Shown here piece after piece: positions 1-7,523 of a stretch of 34,938 nt of DNA. A program made the translations under genes and the position numbers. This DNA is from a bacterium (GTDB taxonomy: Bacteria; Auribacterota; UBA3054). The stretch's first letter is position 1. Each line of letters opens with the position of its first letter. The notes under the pieces are model-generated. The model had not been told where the DNA came from, did not search any database, and was given only the letters and a program-made list of their open reading frames with translations. The stretch covers positions 1 to 34,938 of the forward strand of contig JAFZID010000148.1 in assembly GCA_017554565.1 (NCBI GenBank), in the 5' to 3' direction.

Positions 1-2
1 AT

Positions 3-812
3 TGCTGCCTGACCTACCGCTGCCCCGCGGCAAGAAACTACGCCCTGGGCCGCTGGGAAATGCCGCTGCCCACCAGCAGGGCCTGCAACAGCCACTGCCT
101 GGGCTGCATCTCCTTCCAGCCGGGAGACCATGTCTGCGCTTCCCAGAACCGCATCGCCTTCACCCCCACGCCGGAGGAGATCGCGCAGCTTGTCATCGAC
201 CACTTCGCCTCCGCGGAAAAACCCATCGCCAGTTTCGGTCAGGGCTGCGAAGGCGAGCCCTTGACGGAAGCGAAGGTCATAGCCGAAAGCATCAGGATGA
301 TCAGGGAGAAAACTCCCTACGGCACCATAAACCTCAACACCAACGGCGGGCTGACCAACGCTTTGGAAAAAGTGATAGAGGCCGGCCTCGACAGCGTCAG
401 GATCTCACTGAATTCCGCCAGGCCGCAGTATTACGAGGCCTACTGTCATCCAGCCTTCTCCTTCGACGACGTCATGGCCTCCATCAGGCTGGCCCGTTCC
501 AACGGCGTCTTCGTCTCCTTGAATTATTTCGTCTTCCCCGGCTTCACAGACCAGGTGGAGGAATACGAAGCGCTGAAAAAGATCCTTTCCGATCCCGGGG
601 TGGATCTCATCCAGTGGCGCAACCTGAACATCGACCCCGACTGGTACATCGAAAACATCGGCATCAAGACCAGCGAACCTTCCCTGGGCGTCCTGAACCT
701 TATGGATCAAATAAGGCATGATTTCCCCGAGGTCCGCTTCGGCTATTACAATCCCTTCCTGGGAAAAGAAGACCCGGCCGCGAAAACCGGCCTTAAGAAA
801 GTTAAAAAATGA
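3..812 (+). CDS. Radical SAM protein, 5' end cut by window start
   Basis: The reading frame is open to the window edge, so the true start lies upstream; the first in-window ATG (position 60) is internal because good family-like sequence precedes it. The cluster-binding motif CNSHCLGC (CxxxCxxC) has its cysteines at 84-86, 96-98 and 105-107. About 60 codons later comes GCEGEPL, the glycine/GEP-type SAM-binding motif, then NLNTNGG and a strand with RISLNS, all typical of the radical SAM TIM barrel. An extra CC...C group lies at 3-23, upstream of the main motif, and could bind an auxiliary cluster. The substrate cannot be told. The stop overlaps the start of the M28 peptidase gene (ATGA at 809-812), which implies translational coupling. 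The fold is secure; the reaction is unknown. Confidence 0.85.
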   Translation, partial: CCLTYRCPAARNYALGRWEMPLPTSRACNSHCLGCISFQPGDHVCASQNRIAFTPTPEEIAQLVIDHFASAEKPIASFGQGCEGEPLTEAKVIAESIRMIREKTPYGTINLNTNGGLTNALEKVIEAGLDSVRISLNSARPQYYEAYCHPAFSFDDVMASIRLARSNGVFVSLNYFVFPGFTDQVEEYEALKKILSDPGVDLIQWRNLNIDPDWYIENIGIKTSEPSLGVLNLMDQIRHDFPEVRFGYYNPFLGKEDPAAKTGLKKVKK

Positions 813-2269
813 AAAAAAGCGCTGATCAAAAATTCAAAAAAACTCTTCCCGCGGCTTCCGAAAAAGACTGGACTTTTTCCGGAGAGAACGCCTATGACTA
901 CCTTTACGACCTGTCCGAGACGATAGGCTCCAGGCTCGGCGGAACGAAAGGCGAATACGAAGCCGCCCTTTACATAATGAACAAATTCCGCGCCTTCGGC
1001 ATGAGGACCTTTTTGCAGAAATTTCCAATCTGGGCCTACGACAACCACGAGGCCAAAGCGGAAGGAAGGATCGGCAAAGGAAACTGGAACGCGATCCCCT
1101 GCGAAGTCCACATGCCCTGCTCCTCCACTCCCAAAAGCGGAATAACGGGGAAACTTTTCTTCGCCGTCCAGGGATATCAGGAGGCTATAACGCCGGAAAT
1201 AAAGGGCAAGATCGTCGTGGTCTCGCAGGGCATTCCCAAAGAGGAAAGGGAGCACTTCCTGAGTTACAAGCCTATGGCGCTGGTCTATGTTGACGGCCGC
1301 TATGAGACGCACCTGCACCGCCAGCTTTCCGGCCACGATTACTTCGCCAGCTGGGGCAACCTTCCCACCATCACCATCCCCTACCTCGACGCCCTTCCCC
1401 TCATTGAGGCGAAAGAAGAATGCGAGATGAGGATCACGATAGCTAACGAAGAAAAATACGTCTGGGGCCACAACGTCATCGGCGAGATCAAGGGAACGGA
1501 CTTCCCCGAGGAGATAATCGTGATCTGCGGCCACTACGACACGCACTGGCAGTGTCCCGGCGCCACCGACAACGGCGGCGGCACGGTCATCGCGATGGAG
1601 CTGGCCAGGGTCCTCGCCAAGAAGAAGCCGAAAAGGACCCTGAGGTTCGTGCTCTTTTCCGGCGAGGAGTCCGGTCTGCACGGATCCATCGCCTACGCCC
1701 ACGAGCTCATGGAAAGCGACAAAAAGGAAAAGGCCAAAAAGTCCTTCGATCCCGCCAGCGGACGGACGCTTTTGGAAAGGCACCGCCTCGGCCTGAACAT
1801 CGACGTCATGGGCGCCCTTCTGGCCAACGACGTCATCCTCTTTTCCGGACCGGAAGACCTGGGCGCCTCCATGCGCCTGCTCTTCTTCGAGAAGAAAAGA
1901 AACTGCCGCTGCTCCAGGGCTCCCATGAGCTCCGACGGAACGCCCCTGGCGGCCGTCGGCATCCCGGTCGTCCAATACGGCCGCTACGGCGCCGGCACCA
2001 GTTTCGGCCACACCGGCGACGACAGCATAAAATATCTTTCGTCAGAAGCGCTCTTCCTTTCCGGCGACATCTGCCTCACCTGGCTCAGGCGCTACGTAAT
2101 AGACACGCCGACGCTCCCCTTTAAACGAGAAGTCTCCCCCGAGGATATCAAGAAGTGCGAGGATTACTTCCAGGGACGCCGCGGCCGCGATCCCAGGTTC
2201 GAGACGAAAAGGCTCTTCCCGAAAGGCGATCCGAAGATCAAAGATCCCGCGAAAAAAACCTTGGAATAA
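809..2269 (+). CDS. M28-family zinc aminopeptidase
   Basis: 486 aa. The five zinc ligands of the M28 fold are visible in order: H242 in GHYDTH, D254 in GATDNGGG, the E286-E287 pair in FSGEESG (general base and ligand), D332 in LNIDVMG and H401 in FGHTGDD. Residues about 100-210 lie between the N-terminal part and the catalytic core and may be a PA-like insert. No signal peptide is seen (the N-terminus is lysine-rich without a hydrophobic stretch), so the enzyme is probably cytoplasmic and trims N-terminal residues from peptides. It overlaps the radical SAM gene by 4 bases and is followed after 27 bases by a DPP4-like peptidase, which suggests stepwise peptide breakdown. No clear Shine-Dalgarno precedes the ATG, which fits reinitiation from the upstream gene. 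Confidence 0.9.
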   Translation: MKKSADQKFKKTLPAASEKDWTFSGENAYDYLYDLSETIGSRLGGTKGEYEAALYIMNKFRAFGMRTFLQKFPIWAYDNHEAKAEGRIGKGNWNAIPCEVHMPCSSTPKSGITGKLFFAVQGYQEAITPEIKGKIVVVSQGIPKEEREHFLSYKPMALVYVDGRYETHLHRQLSGHDYFASWGNLPTITIPYLDALPLIEAKEECEMRITIANEEKYVWGHNVIGEIKGTDFPEEIIVICGHYDTHWQCPGATDNGGGTVIAMELARVLAKKKPKRTLRFVLFSGEESGLHGSIAYAHELMESDKKEKAKKSFDPASGRTLLERHRLGLNIDVMGALLANDVILFSGPEDLGASMRLLFFEKKRNCRCSRAPMSSDGTPLAAVGIPVVQYGRYGAGTSFGHTGDDSIKYLSSEALFLSGDICLTWLRRYVIDTPTLPFKREVSPEDIKKCEDYFQGRRGRDPRFETKRLFPKGDPKIKDPAKKTLE

Positions 2270-2296
2270 TTTTAACCTTAAACCACAAGACAAACG

Positions 2297-4390
2297 ATGA
2301 AGTCGATAACCATTGACGCGCTCTACAAGGAGAAGATCTTTTCTTCCAAAGGCATTCCGCAGTTCCATTTCATGAATTCCGGCAAAACGTATTCGCGCCT
2401 GGAAGATTCCAAGCGAGTGACCGTTTACGATCTTAAAAGCGGCAAGCTTTTGAAAACGCTCTTCGACATTGAAATAAATCCTGAGATCGGCGCTGAGAAA
2501 CTGCACAGCTACGCCTTCAGCAAGGACGAAAAGAAACTTCTCCTGGCCGTGAATTTCGAGAAGATCTACCGCCGCACCTTCTACGCCTCCTACTTTGTTT
2601 ACGACCTCGCAAAGAAGAGCGTGACCGCCGTCTCCATGAAGAAGCGCCAAAAGTTGGCCTCCTTCTCCCCCGACGGCAGCAAGGTCGCCTTCGTACACGA
2701 AAACGATCTCTACGTCAAAGACCTCGCGAACGGCAAGGAGATCCGCCTGACCAATGACGGCAAGGCTACGAAAATAATCAACGGCGCTCCCGACTGGGTC
2801 TATGAGGAGGAATGGTACATGACTTACGGCTACCAGTGGTCCCCTGACAGCCAAAGTATCGCTTATCTCCGCTTCGACGAGAGCAAGGTGAAAGAATACC
2901 GCATCGACTTCTACCACGGCACGGATTATCCCAAGCCTTTCGTTTACAAATACCCCAGGGCCGGCGAAGTCAACGCGACTGTCGCCTGCCACGTCTTCAA
3001 CCTGAAGAGCAAAAAGACCGTTAAGCTTGAGACAGGCTCAGACGACATCTACATCCCCACCATCCAGTGGGAGCCCAAGGGACAGTATCTGTATCTTTTG
3101 ATCGTCAACAGGCTGCAGAACCATTTCCAGTGGCTGCGCGCCAAATGCGGGCAGACGAAATTGGAGTGCGTTTACGAGGAAGCCAACGAGCGCTACTGCG
3201 ACATCGACCAACAGCTCTGCTTCCTCAAGCAGAGCCCGGAATTCCTTCTGAGGACCTCCAGAAGCGGACGCTGGCACGTCATGCTCTGCAAGCTGGACGG
3301 ATCCTACGTCCGCCATCTGACCAGCGGCGAATGGGACGTCACCGCCATCAAGGCTATCGACGAGAAGAAAAAGCTCGTTTATCTTGAGACCACCAAAACG
3401 AGCCATCTCCAGCGCCAGCTCTTCAAAGTCAGCTTTACGGGCGAAAAGCTTGAGCGCGTTACCGTCGGCTCCGGCACCCACAGCGTGACCTTCAATTCCG
3501 ACGCTTCCCAGTTCATCGACTGCCACTCCACGAATCAGGCGCCTCCCGTTTACGCGCTCTACTCTTCCGACGGCAAGAAGCTGCGCGTCCTGGAAGACAA
3601 CGCCAAATTGAAAAAGCTCCTGAAAGATTATCCCGTCACGAAAAAAGAGATGTTCCATTTCGTGACGCCGGAGAAGACCAAGCTCTACGGCTGGATAATA
3701 AAGCCCCATAAGTTCGATCCCAAAAAATGCTATCCCCTCTTCATGACTTTCTACAACGGCCCGCATTCCCAGGCCGCCGCGGAAGGCTGGCAGTTCGGCT
3801 GGGAGCGCTATCTGGCTGAGAGAGGCTGCATCGTGGCCTGCGTGGACGGCCGCGGCACCGGCTGGCGCGGCGAAGAGTTTTTGAAATGCACCTACAAGCA
3901 GCTCGGCCGCTACGAAGTCATTGACCAGATCTACGCCGCCAAATTCCTCGGCTCCCTCCCCTACGTCGACGAAAAGAGGATCGGCGTTTTCGGCTGGAGC
4001 TACGGCGGCTTCATGGCGAGCAGCCTGATGGTGAGAGGCGGCGACGTCTTCAAGCTCGGCGTCGCGGTCGCCTCCGTCACCGACTGGCGCTTCTACGACA
4101 CGATCTACACCGAGAAATTCATGGCCACGCCGCAATTAAATCCCGACTACGGCAAGTGGTCGCCCATAAACTTTGTCGATGGCCTTACCGGCAAGCTTCT
4201 CCTTATCCACGGCATCGCTGACGACAACGTCCACTTCCAAAATTCCCTGGCCCTGGAGGAAGCCCTCATCAAAGCCGGGAAACAATTCGAGATGCACTAC
4301 GTCCTCAACAAGGACCACGGCATCGGCGGACCTCACACCACCCCGCACCTTTACAACCGCATACTTGGTTTCATAACAGAAAACCTCTAA
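2297..4390 (+). CDS. S9B dipeptidyl peptidase IV-like serine peptidase
   Basis: 697 aa, close to the usual DPP4 length. The N-terminal two thirds is the DPP4 beta-propeller and the C-terminal third an alpha/beta hydrolase. The catalytic serine is S568 in GWSYGGF, the aspartate D642 in GIADDNVHF and the histidine H674 in KDHGIGG. The motif DWVYEEEW (E170-E172) corresponds to the double-glutamate motif that anchors the substrate N-terminus in DPP4, which supports release of Xaa-Pro or Xaa-Ala dipeptides rather than endopeptidase activity. No signal peptide is visible, unlike many Bacteroidota homologues, so a cytoplasmic location is inferred. It sits between the M28 peptidase and the EIIA gene, with gaps of 27 and 10 bases. 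Confidence 0.92.
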   Translation: MKSITIDALYKEKIFSSKGIPQFHFMNSGKTYSRLEDSKRVTVYDLKSGKLLKTLFDIEINPEIGAEKLHSYAFSKDEKKLLLAVNFEKIYRRTFYASYFVYDLAKKSVTAVSMKKRQKLASFSPDGSKVAFVHENDLYVKDLANGKEIRLTNDGKATKIINGAPDWVYEEEWYMTYGYQWSPDSQSIAYLRFDESKVKEYRIDFYHGTDYPKPFVYKYPRAGEVNATVACHVFNLKSKKTVKLETGSDDIYIPTIQWEPKGQYLYLLIVNRLQNHFQWLRAKCGQTKLECVYEEANERYCDIDQQLCFLKQSPEFLLRTSRSGRWHVMLCKLDGSYVRHLTSGEWDVTAIKAIDEKKKLVYLETTKTSHLQRQLFKVSFTGEKLERVTVGSGTHSVTFNSDASQFIDCHSTNQAPPVYALYSSDGKKLRVLEDNAKLKKLLKDYPVTKKEMFHFVTPEKTKLYGWIIKPHKFDPKKCYPLFMTFYNGPHSQAAAEGWQFGWERYLAERGCIVACVDGRGTGWRGEEFLKCTYKQLGRYEVIDQIYAAKFLGSLPYVDEKRIGVFGWSYGGFMASSLMVRGGDVFKLGVAVASVTDWRFYDTIYTEKFMATPQLNPDYGKWSPINFVDGLTGKLLLIHGIADDNVHFQNSLALEEALIKAGKQFEMHYVLNKDHGIGGPHTTPHLYNRILGFITENL

Positions 4391-4400
4391 GGATAAAAAC

Positions 4401-4859
4401 ATGATCAGCATTCTGCCTTATCTTACGAAAGAACGCGTCATCGACCTCAAAAGCCAGAACAAAATGGAAGTCTTGAGGGAAATGGCGGAGATAGCCGTCA
4501 ACGAAAACATCAGGGAAGACGTGGAAGCCCTCTACGACGAGCTCCTGGACAGGGAGCGCCTCATGAGCACCGGCATCGGCATCGGCGTCGCCGTCCCCCA
4601 CACCCGCTGCCCTGAGACCGAGACCTTCACCATCGCCATCGGCCGCTCATTGGAAGGCATCCGCTACGACTCCGTGGACGGCAAGCCCGTCAACCTGGTC
4701 ATCCTCATCATCGCCCCCGGCAACGACCGCAGGGAATACCTCCAGCTTCTGGCGAAAGTCGTCATGCGCCTCAAGGACCGCGAATTCTATCAGAAACTCC
4801 TGGACGCCCCCACCCCCGGCGACATTTACGACATCATAGCCGCGGACGCCGCTGAATAA
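4401..4859 (+). CDS. PTS EIIA type-2 (EIIA-Ntr/fructose-type) domain protein
   Basis: 152 aa, a single EIIA domain. The phospho-accepting histidine is H67 in GVAVPHTR, preceded by the typical RERLMSTGIGIG segment; the C-terminal part (LLAKVVMRL) also fits PTS_EIIA_2. No EIIB, EIIC or permease gene is adjacent, so this is more likely a regulatory EIIA-Ntr type protein than a sugar transporter component. A Shine-Dalgarno-like AAGGAT lies just upstream of the ATG. The stop shares one base with the start of the antiporter gene (TAATG at 4857-4861), which implies coupled translation. EIIA-Ntr is known to control potassium transport proteins in Escherichia coli; control of the neighbouring antiporter is an inference. 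Confidence 0.9.
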   Translation: MISILPYLTKERVIDLKSQNKMEVLREMAEIAVNENIREDVEALYDELLDRERLMSTGIGIGVAVPHTRCPETETFTIAIGRSLEGIRYDSVDGKPVNLVILIIAPGNDRREYLQLLAKVVMRLKDREFYQKLLDAPTPGDIYDIIAADAAE

Positions 4860-6088
4860 TGTTTGACAATTTTCAAAACTTCCTCGGCAGTCCCCTCCTG
4901 ACGCTTGGCATCGCCATGCTGATGGGCTTCTTCGTGGGCCGCCTGGCGGAGATGATCAAGCTCCCCAGGGTGACCGGCTACGTCATAGCCGGCGTTATCT
5001 TGGGACACACGATCTATTCCGGAAGTTTTGACCTTCTGCGCTTCGACATCACCAACGACTTCGCCCTGGGCTTCGTGGCCTTCACCATAGGCGCCGAACT
5101 CGAAATGGAACGGCTCAAGAAGGTCGGCCTCTGCGTAGCCACCATCGTCATCTTCGAGACGCTGGTCTCCTTCCTGCTGGTCTCTTTCTGCACCTTTTTG
5201 CTGACCAAAGACCTCCCGCTCTCCGTCCTTTTGGGATCGTTGGCATCCGCCACCGCGCCCGCCGCCACGGTCATGACGCTGCGGCAGATGAAAGCCAAAG
5301 GACCTGTCACCACCACCCTTTTGGCGGTCGTAGGCCTCGACGACGCCCTGGCGCTTATCGTTTACGCCTTCGCAGCGGCCTTTTTGAAGGGGTCTATCGA
5401 TTCGGACGGAATCTCTATCGTCCGGGCCTTCATCCTGCCGTTGCTGCGCATCCTGGGCGCTCTGGGGCTGGGCGGGCTCCTGGGTCTGGCCATGCTCCCC
5501 GTCCTTAAGAGCATCACCCTCCAGGCCGAGATGCTGCTCTTCGTCTGCGCCTCCATCATTTTCTGCGACGGCCTGGCCACCAGATTCGGCTTTTCGGAGC
5601 TTCTCTGCAACATGGCCTTCGGCTTCACCGTCGCCAACGTCGGGCGCTTCTCCACAATAAGGCTCCTCACCGCCATCGACCAGCTCACGCCGCCCATCTA
5701 TGCGGCCTTCTTCGTACTGGCCGGCGCGCAGCTCCGCCTCAACGCCTGCTGCAACGCCTTCATGCTCTCCCTGGCGGCCGTCTATACCGTAAGCCGCATC
5801 GCCGGCAAAGTCGGCGGCGCCTACATCGGCAGCCTGGTCGGCAAAGCCAGCGACACCATCAGGAAAAACATAGGCTACGGCCTTGTCTCCCAGGTCGGTA
5901 TCGCCATCGCCCTGGCCGTCATCATAAGAAGGGAATTCAGACCCTTGAACCTATACTTCGGCAATTTTGAAATGAGCCAGATGATCATCAATCTCTTGCT
6001 CTTCACCACCATCTTTACAGAAATAATCGGTCCTGCCCTGACGCGCTACGGCATAAGGCGCGCCGGAGAAGACCACAGCTTGGAATAA
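4859..6088 (+). CDS. CPA2-family cation/proton antiporter
   Basis: 409 aa, strongly hydrophobic almost throughout, consistent with about 12 membrane helices. Family features include GYVIAGVILG near the N-terminus, ASATAPAATV, and the acidic pair D161-D162 in VVGLDDALALI, which matches the two-aspartate ion site of electrogenic CPA2 antiporters such as NapA. The family exchanges Na+ or K+ for protons across the inner membrane; the ion preference is not readable here. There is no C-terminal RCK/TrkA-N domain as in KefB/KefC, so regulation may instead come from the co-encoded EIIA and PII-like proteins. The start overlaps the EIIA stop by one base and the next gene begins 4 bases after the stop. 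Confidence 0.9.
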   Translation: MFDNFQNFLGSPLLTLGIAMLMGFFVGRLAEMIKLPRVTGYVIAGVILGHTIYSGSFDLLRFDITNDFALGFVAFTIGAELEMERLKKVGLCVATIVIFETLVSFLLVSFCTFLLTKDLPLSVLLGSLASATAPAATVMTLRQMKAKGPVTTTLLAVVGLDDALALIVYAFAAAFLKGSIDSDGISIVRAFILPLLRILGALGLGGLLGLAMLPVLKSITLQAEMLLFVCASIIFCDGLATRFGFSELLCNMAFGFTVANVGRFSTIRLLTAIDQLTPPIYAAFFVLAGAQLRLNACCNAFMLSLAAVYTVSRIAGKVGGAYIGSLVGKASDTIRKNIGYGLVSQVGIAIALAVIIRREFRPLNLYFGNFEMSQMIINLLLFTTIFTEIIGPALTRYGIRRAGEDHSLE

Positions 6089-6092
6089 ACTC

Positions 6093-6407
6093 ATGCAGCT
6101 CCTCATCATTAAACTCGCCAAAGAAGAACTTCTTGAAGACCTCCTGACAGCCCTCACCGCTTCCGGTCTCGACACCGCCTGCATAGTGGATTCCAGCTCC
6201 ATCCAGAAATTCATGGGACAGCGGATCCCGATATTCGCGGGCCTAAGAACGGAGATGGACCACTACTCCTACTGCAAGGTCATAATCGCAAGGATCCTTT
6301 ACCCCGAGAACCTCGAGGAATTCCGCCGCCTCCTCAAGCGCGCAGGGATCGATTTTACAGACCTGGAGAACGGCACCGCCCTCCTCCTCCCCTGCGAAGA
6401 GCTGTAA
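6093..6407 (+). CDS. Small PII-like (ferredoxin-fold) protein
   Basis: 104 aa, no signal peptide or membrane segment. Its size and alternation of strands and helices (MQLLIIKLAKEELLEDLLTA at the start, a YCKVIIARI strand in the middle, a helix with EFRRLLKRAGI, then a last strand) resemble PII/CutA-type ferredoxin-like regulators. No nucleotide-binding PII signature could be identified, so this is a fold-level suggestion only. Lying 4 bases behind an antiporter gene in the same operon, it could be a cytoplasmic regulator of that transporter, as PII-like proteins are for several other transporters. No convincing terminator follows within the 76 bases before the convergent RhuM-type gene. Confidence 0.6.
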   Translation: MQLLIIKLAKEELLEDLLTALTASGLDTACIVDSSSIQKFMGQRIPIFAGLRTEMDHYSYCKVIIARILYPENLEEFRRLLKRAGIDFTDLENGTALLLPCEEL

Positions 6408-6483
6408 GATATTCTTTTACACCGAAAATTTACTGCCGATGTAATCTAAGGGACCTAATAGCGATTTGAAAGGACACATCAGT

Positions 6484-7326
6484 TCAAATTCTAGATTTCA
6501 AGCCCGAAATCTCATTTGTATCTAGTTTTGTGAAAGCAAAACACTTCCTGCCTAGATCTTTTATTGAGGCGCCAACAAGAAAGAGCTCCGCATCGTCAAT
6601 TATTAGAAAACGATCATGAAACCTTGAACTCTCCAGAACAATCAGATTCCCGTATTGTTCATTAAATTTTTCGATATCGCTTGCAGCAAGTTCATTCCCG
6701 CGCTTAGAAGTTACGATCTCAAGGCTTACTCCTTTTCCTTTTTTCGCCAGCATCTCAAGAGTTGTTATATTCACATAATTATCTATAAGAAGAATAGATC
6801 TTTTGGCTGAGAGAATATGCTTCGTCAAAAAGACATCAGCATCAAAGACCTGGCCGTCATAAAAGACTCCCTGTCTAGGAGGAAGCGAAGTTTTAATAAA
6901 GAAGTCAATATTTCCCTGTAGTTTTTCTATATGCTTACCATGTTCAGATAATTTTTCTTCAACTTTATCAAGGCGTTTGTTTAAACTGTAACCTCTGAGA
7001 AGATGTTCCCTTAAAACCTTAGTTGCCCATCTGCGGAATTGTGTACCTCGCAAAGATTTAACTCGATAGCCGACTGATATAATTACATCGAGGCTATATA
7101 ATTTTATTGGTTTGTCGGAAAAAGCAATGTGCAAATTTTGCACATTGCTTTTTTCATCGCATTCATTTTCCTTAAAAATTAAACTAATATGTTTTGTTAT
7201 TACACTTCGTTCTCTTTGGAACAATTCACACATCTGAGCTTGCGAAAGCCAGACCGTCTCGTTTTCATAACGAACATCAAGTTTAATTGTTTCATCAGGT
7301 TGATAAATTATTATCTCGTTTTCCAT
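6484..7326 (-). CDS. RhuM-family protein with C-terminal degenerate PLD-like domain
   Basis: 280 aa. The N-terminal part (about 1-115: VWLSQAQMCELF, then ...YSLDVIISVGYRVKS and FRRWATKVLREHLL) is the RhuM virulence-protein domain, a DNA-binding-like module common in mobile and defence-associated genes. A short coiled coil follows (about 116-145). The C-terminal half carries a phospholipase D-like half motif, H237-D-R239 then D244 and G252, in which the catalytic lysine of HxKxxxxD is arginine. The gene is AT-rich (about 30% GC in a sampled line), unlike both flanks, and stands alone between two operons, which suggests lateral acquisition. Its function is not established; the RhuM name comes from a Salmonella pathogenicity island gene. 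Confidence 0.82.
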   Translation of the reverse strand: MENEIIIYQPDETIKLDVRYENETVWLSQAQMCELFQRERSVITKHISLIFKENECDEKSNVQNLHIAFSDKPIKLYSLDVIISVGYRVKSLRGTQFRRWATKVLREHLLRGYSLNKRLDKVEEKLSEHGKHIEKLQGNIDFFIKTSLPPRQGVFYDGQVFDADVFLTKHILSAKRSILLIDNYVNITTLEMLAKKGKGVSLEIVTSKRGNELAASDIEKFNEQYGNLIVLESSRFHDRFLIIDDAELFLVGASIKDLGRKCFAFTKLDTNEISGLKSRI

Positions 7327-7463
7327 ATTGTGGGATGGTCGAATTAATTTTAATTAAACTACCCGCATAATATGAAAAAATCTTGATGGACACAAGGTTT
7401 TTGGCAAATACTATTTATTCTTGTAGCGCAATGTGGCAAAAAGGAGACATGCAAAATGGAATA
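7327..7463. other. AT-rich intergenic stretch upstream of the RhuM-type gene
   Basis: No gene seen. The stretch should hold the promoter of the minus-strand RhuM-type gene, but no convincing -35/-10 pair was found. An AT-only inverted repeat (arms TTAATT and AATTAA, within 7342-7357) lies 16-31 bases upstream of the start codon and could be an operator, though AT-rich sequence produces such repeats by chance. Confidence 0.35.
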
Positions 7464-7502
7464 AAAAAACGCGGAAGAGGGTGACCTCTTCCGCGTTTTT
7501 GT
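7464..7502 (-). terminator. Rho-independent terminator after the SUMF1-type gene
   Basis: A perfect 12-bp stem (ACGCGGAAGAGG at 7469-7480 with CCTCTTCCGCGT at 7485-7496) with a GTGA loop, flanked by a run of A on the left and T on the right. Read on the minus strand it lies about 28 bases past the stop of the SUMF1-type gene and ends in a T tract. It is symmetric enough to work in both directions. Confidence 0.9.
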
Positions 7503-7523
7503 TTTATGCGAGCGTTAGCCGCG

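Noticed and set aside
6493-6513. Hairpin AGATTTC/GAAATCT as terminator of the RhuM-type gene
   Set aside because: It lies inside the last codons, is AT-rich and weak, and has no T run on the minus strand.
7342-7357. AT-only inverted repeat as a firm operator
   Set aside because: Such short AT repeats are expected by chance in this AT-rich stretch; listed only as a possibility.
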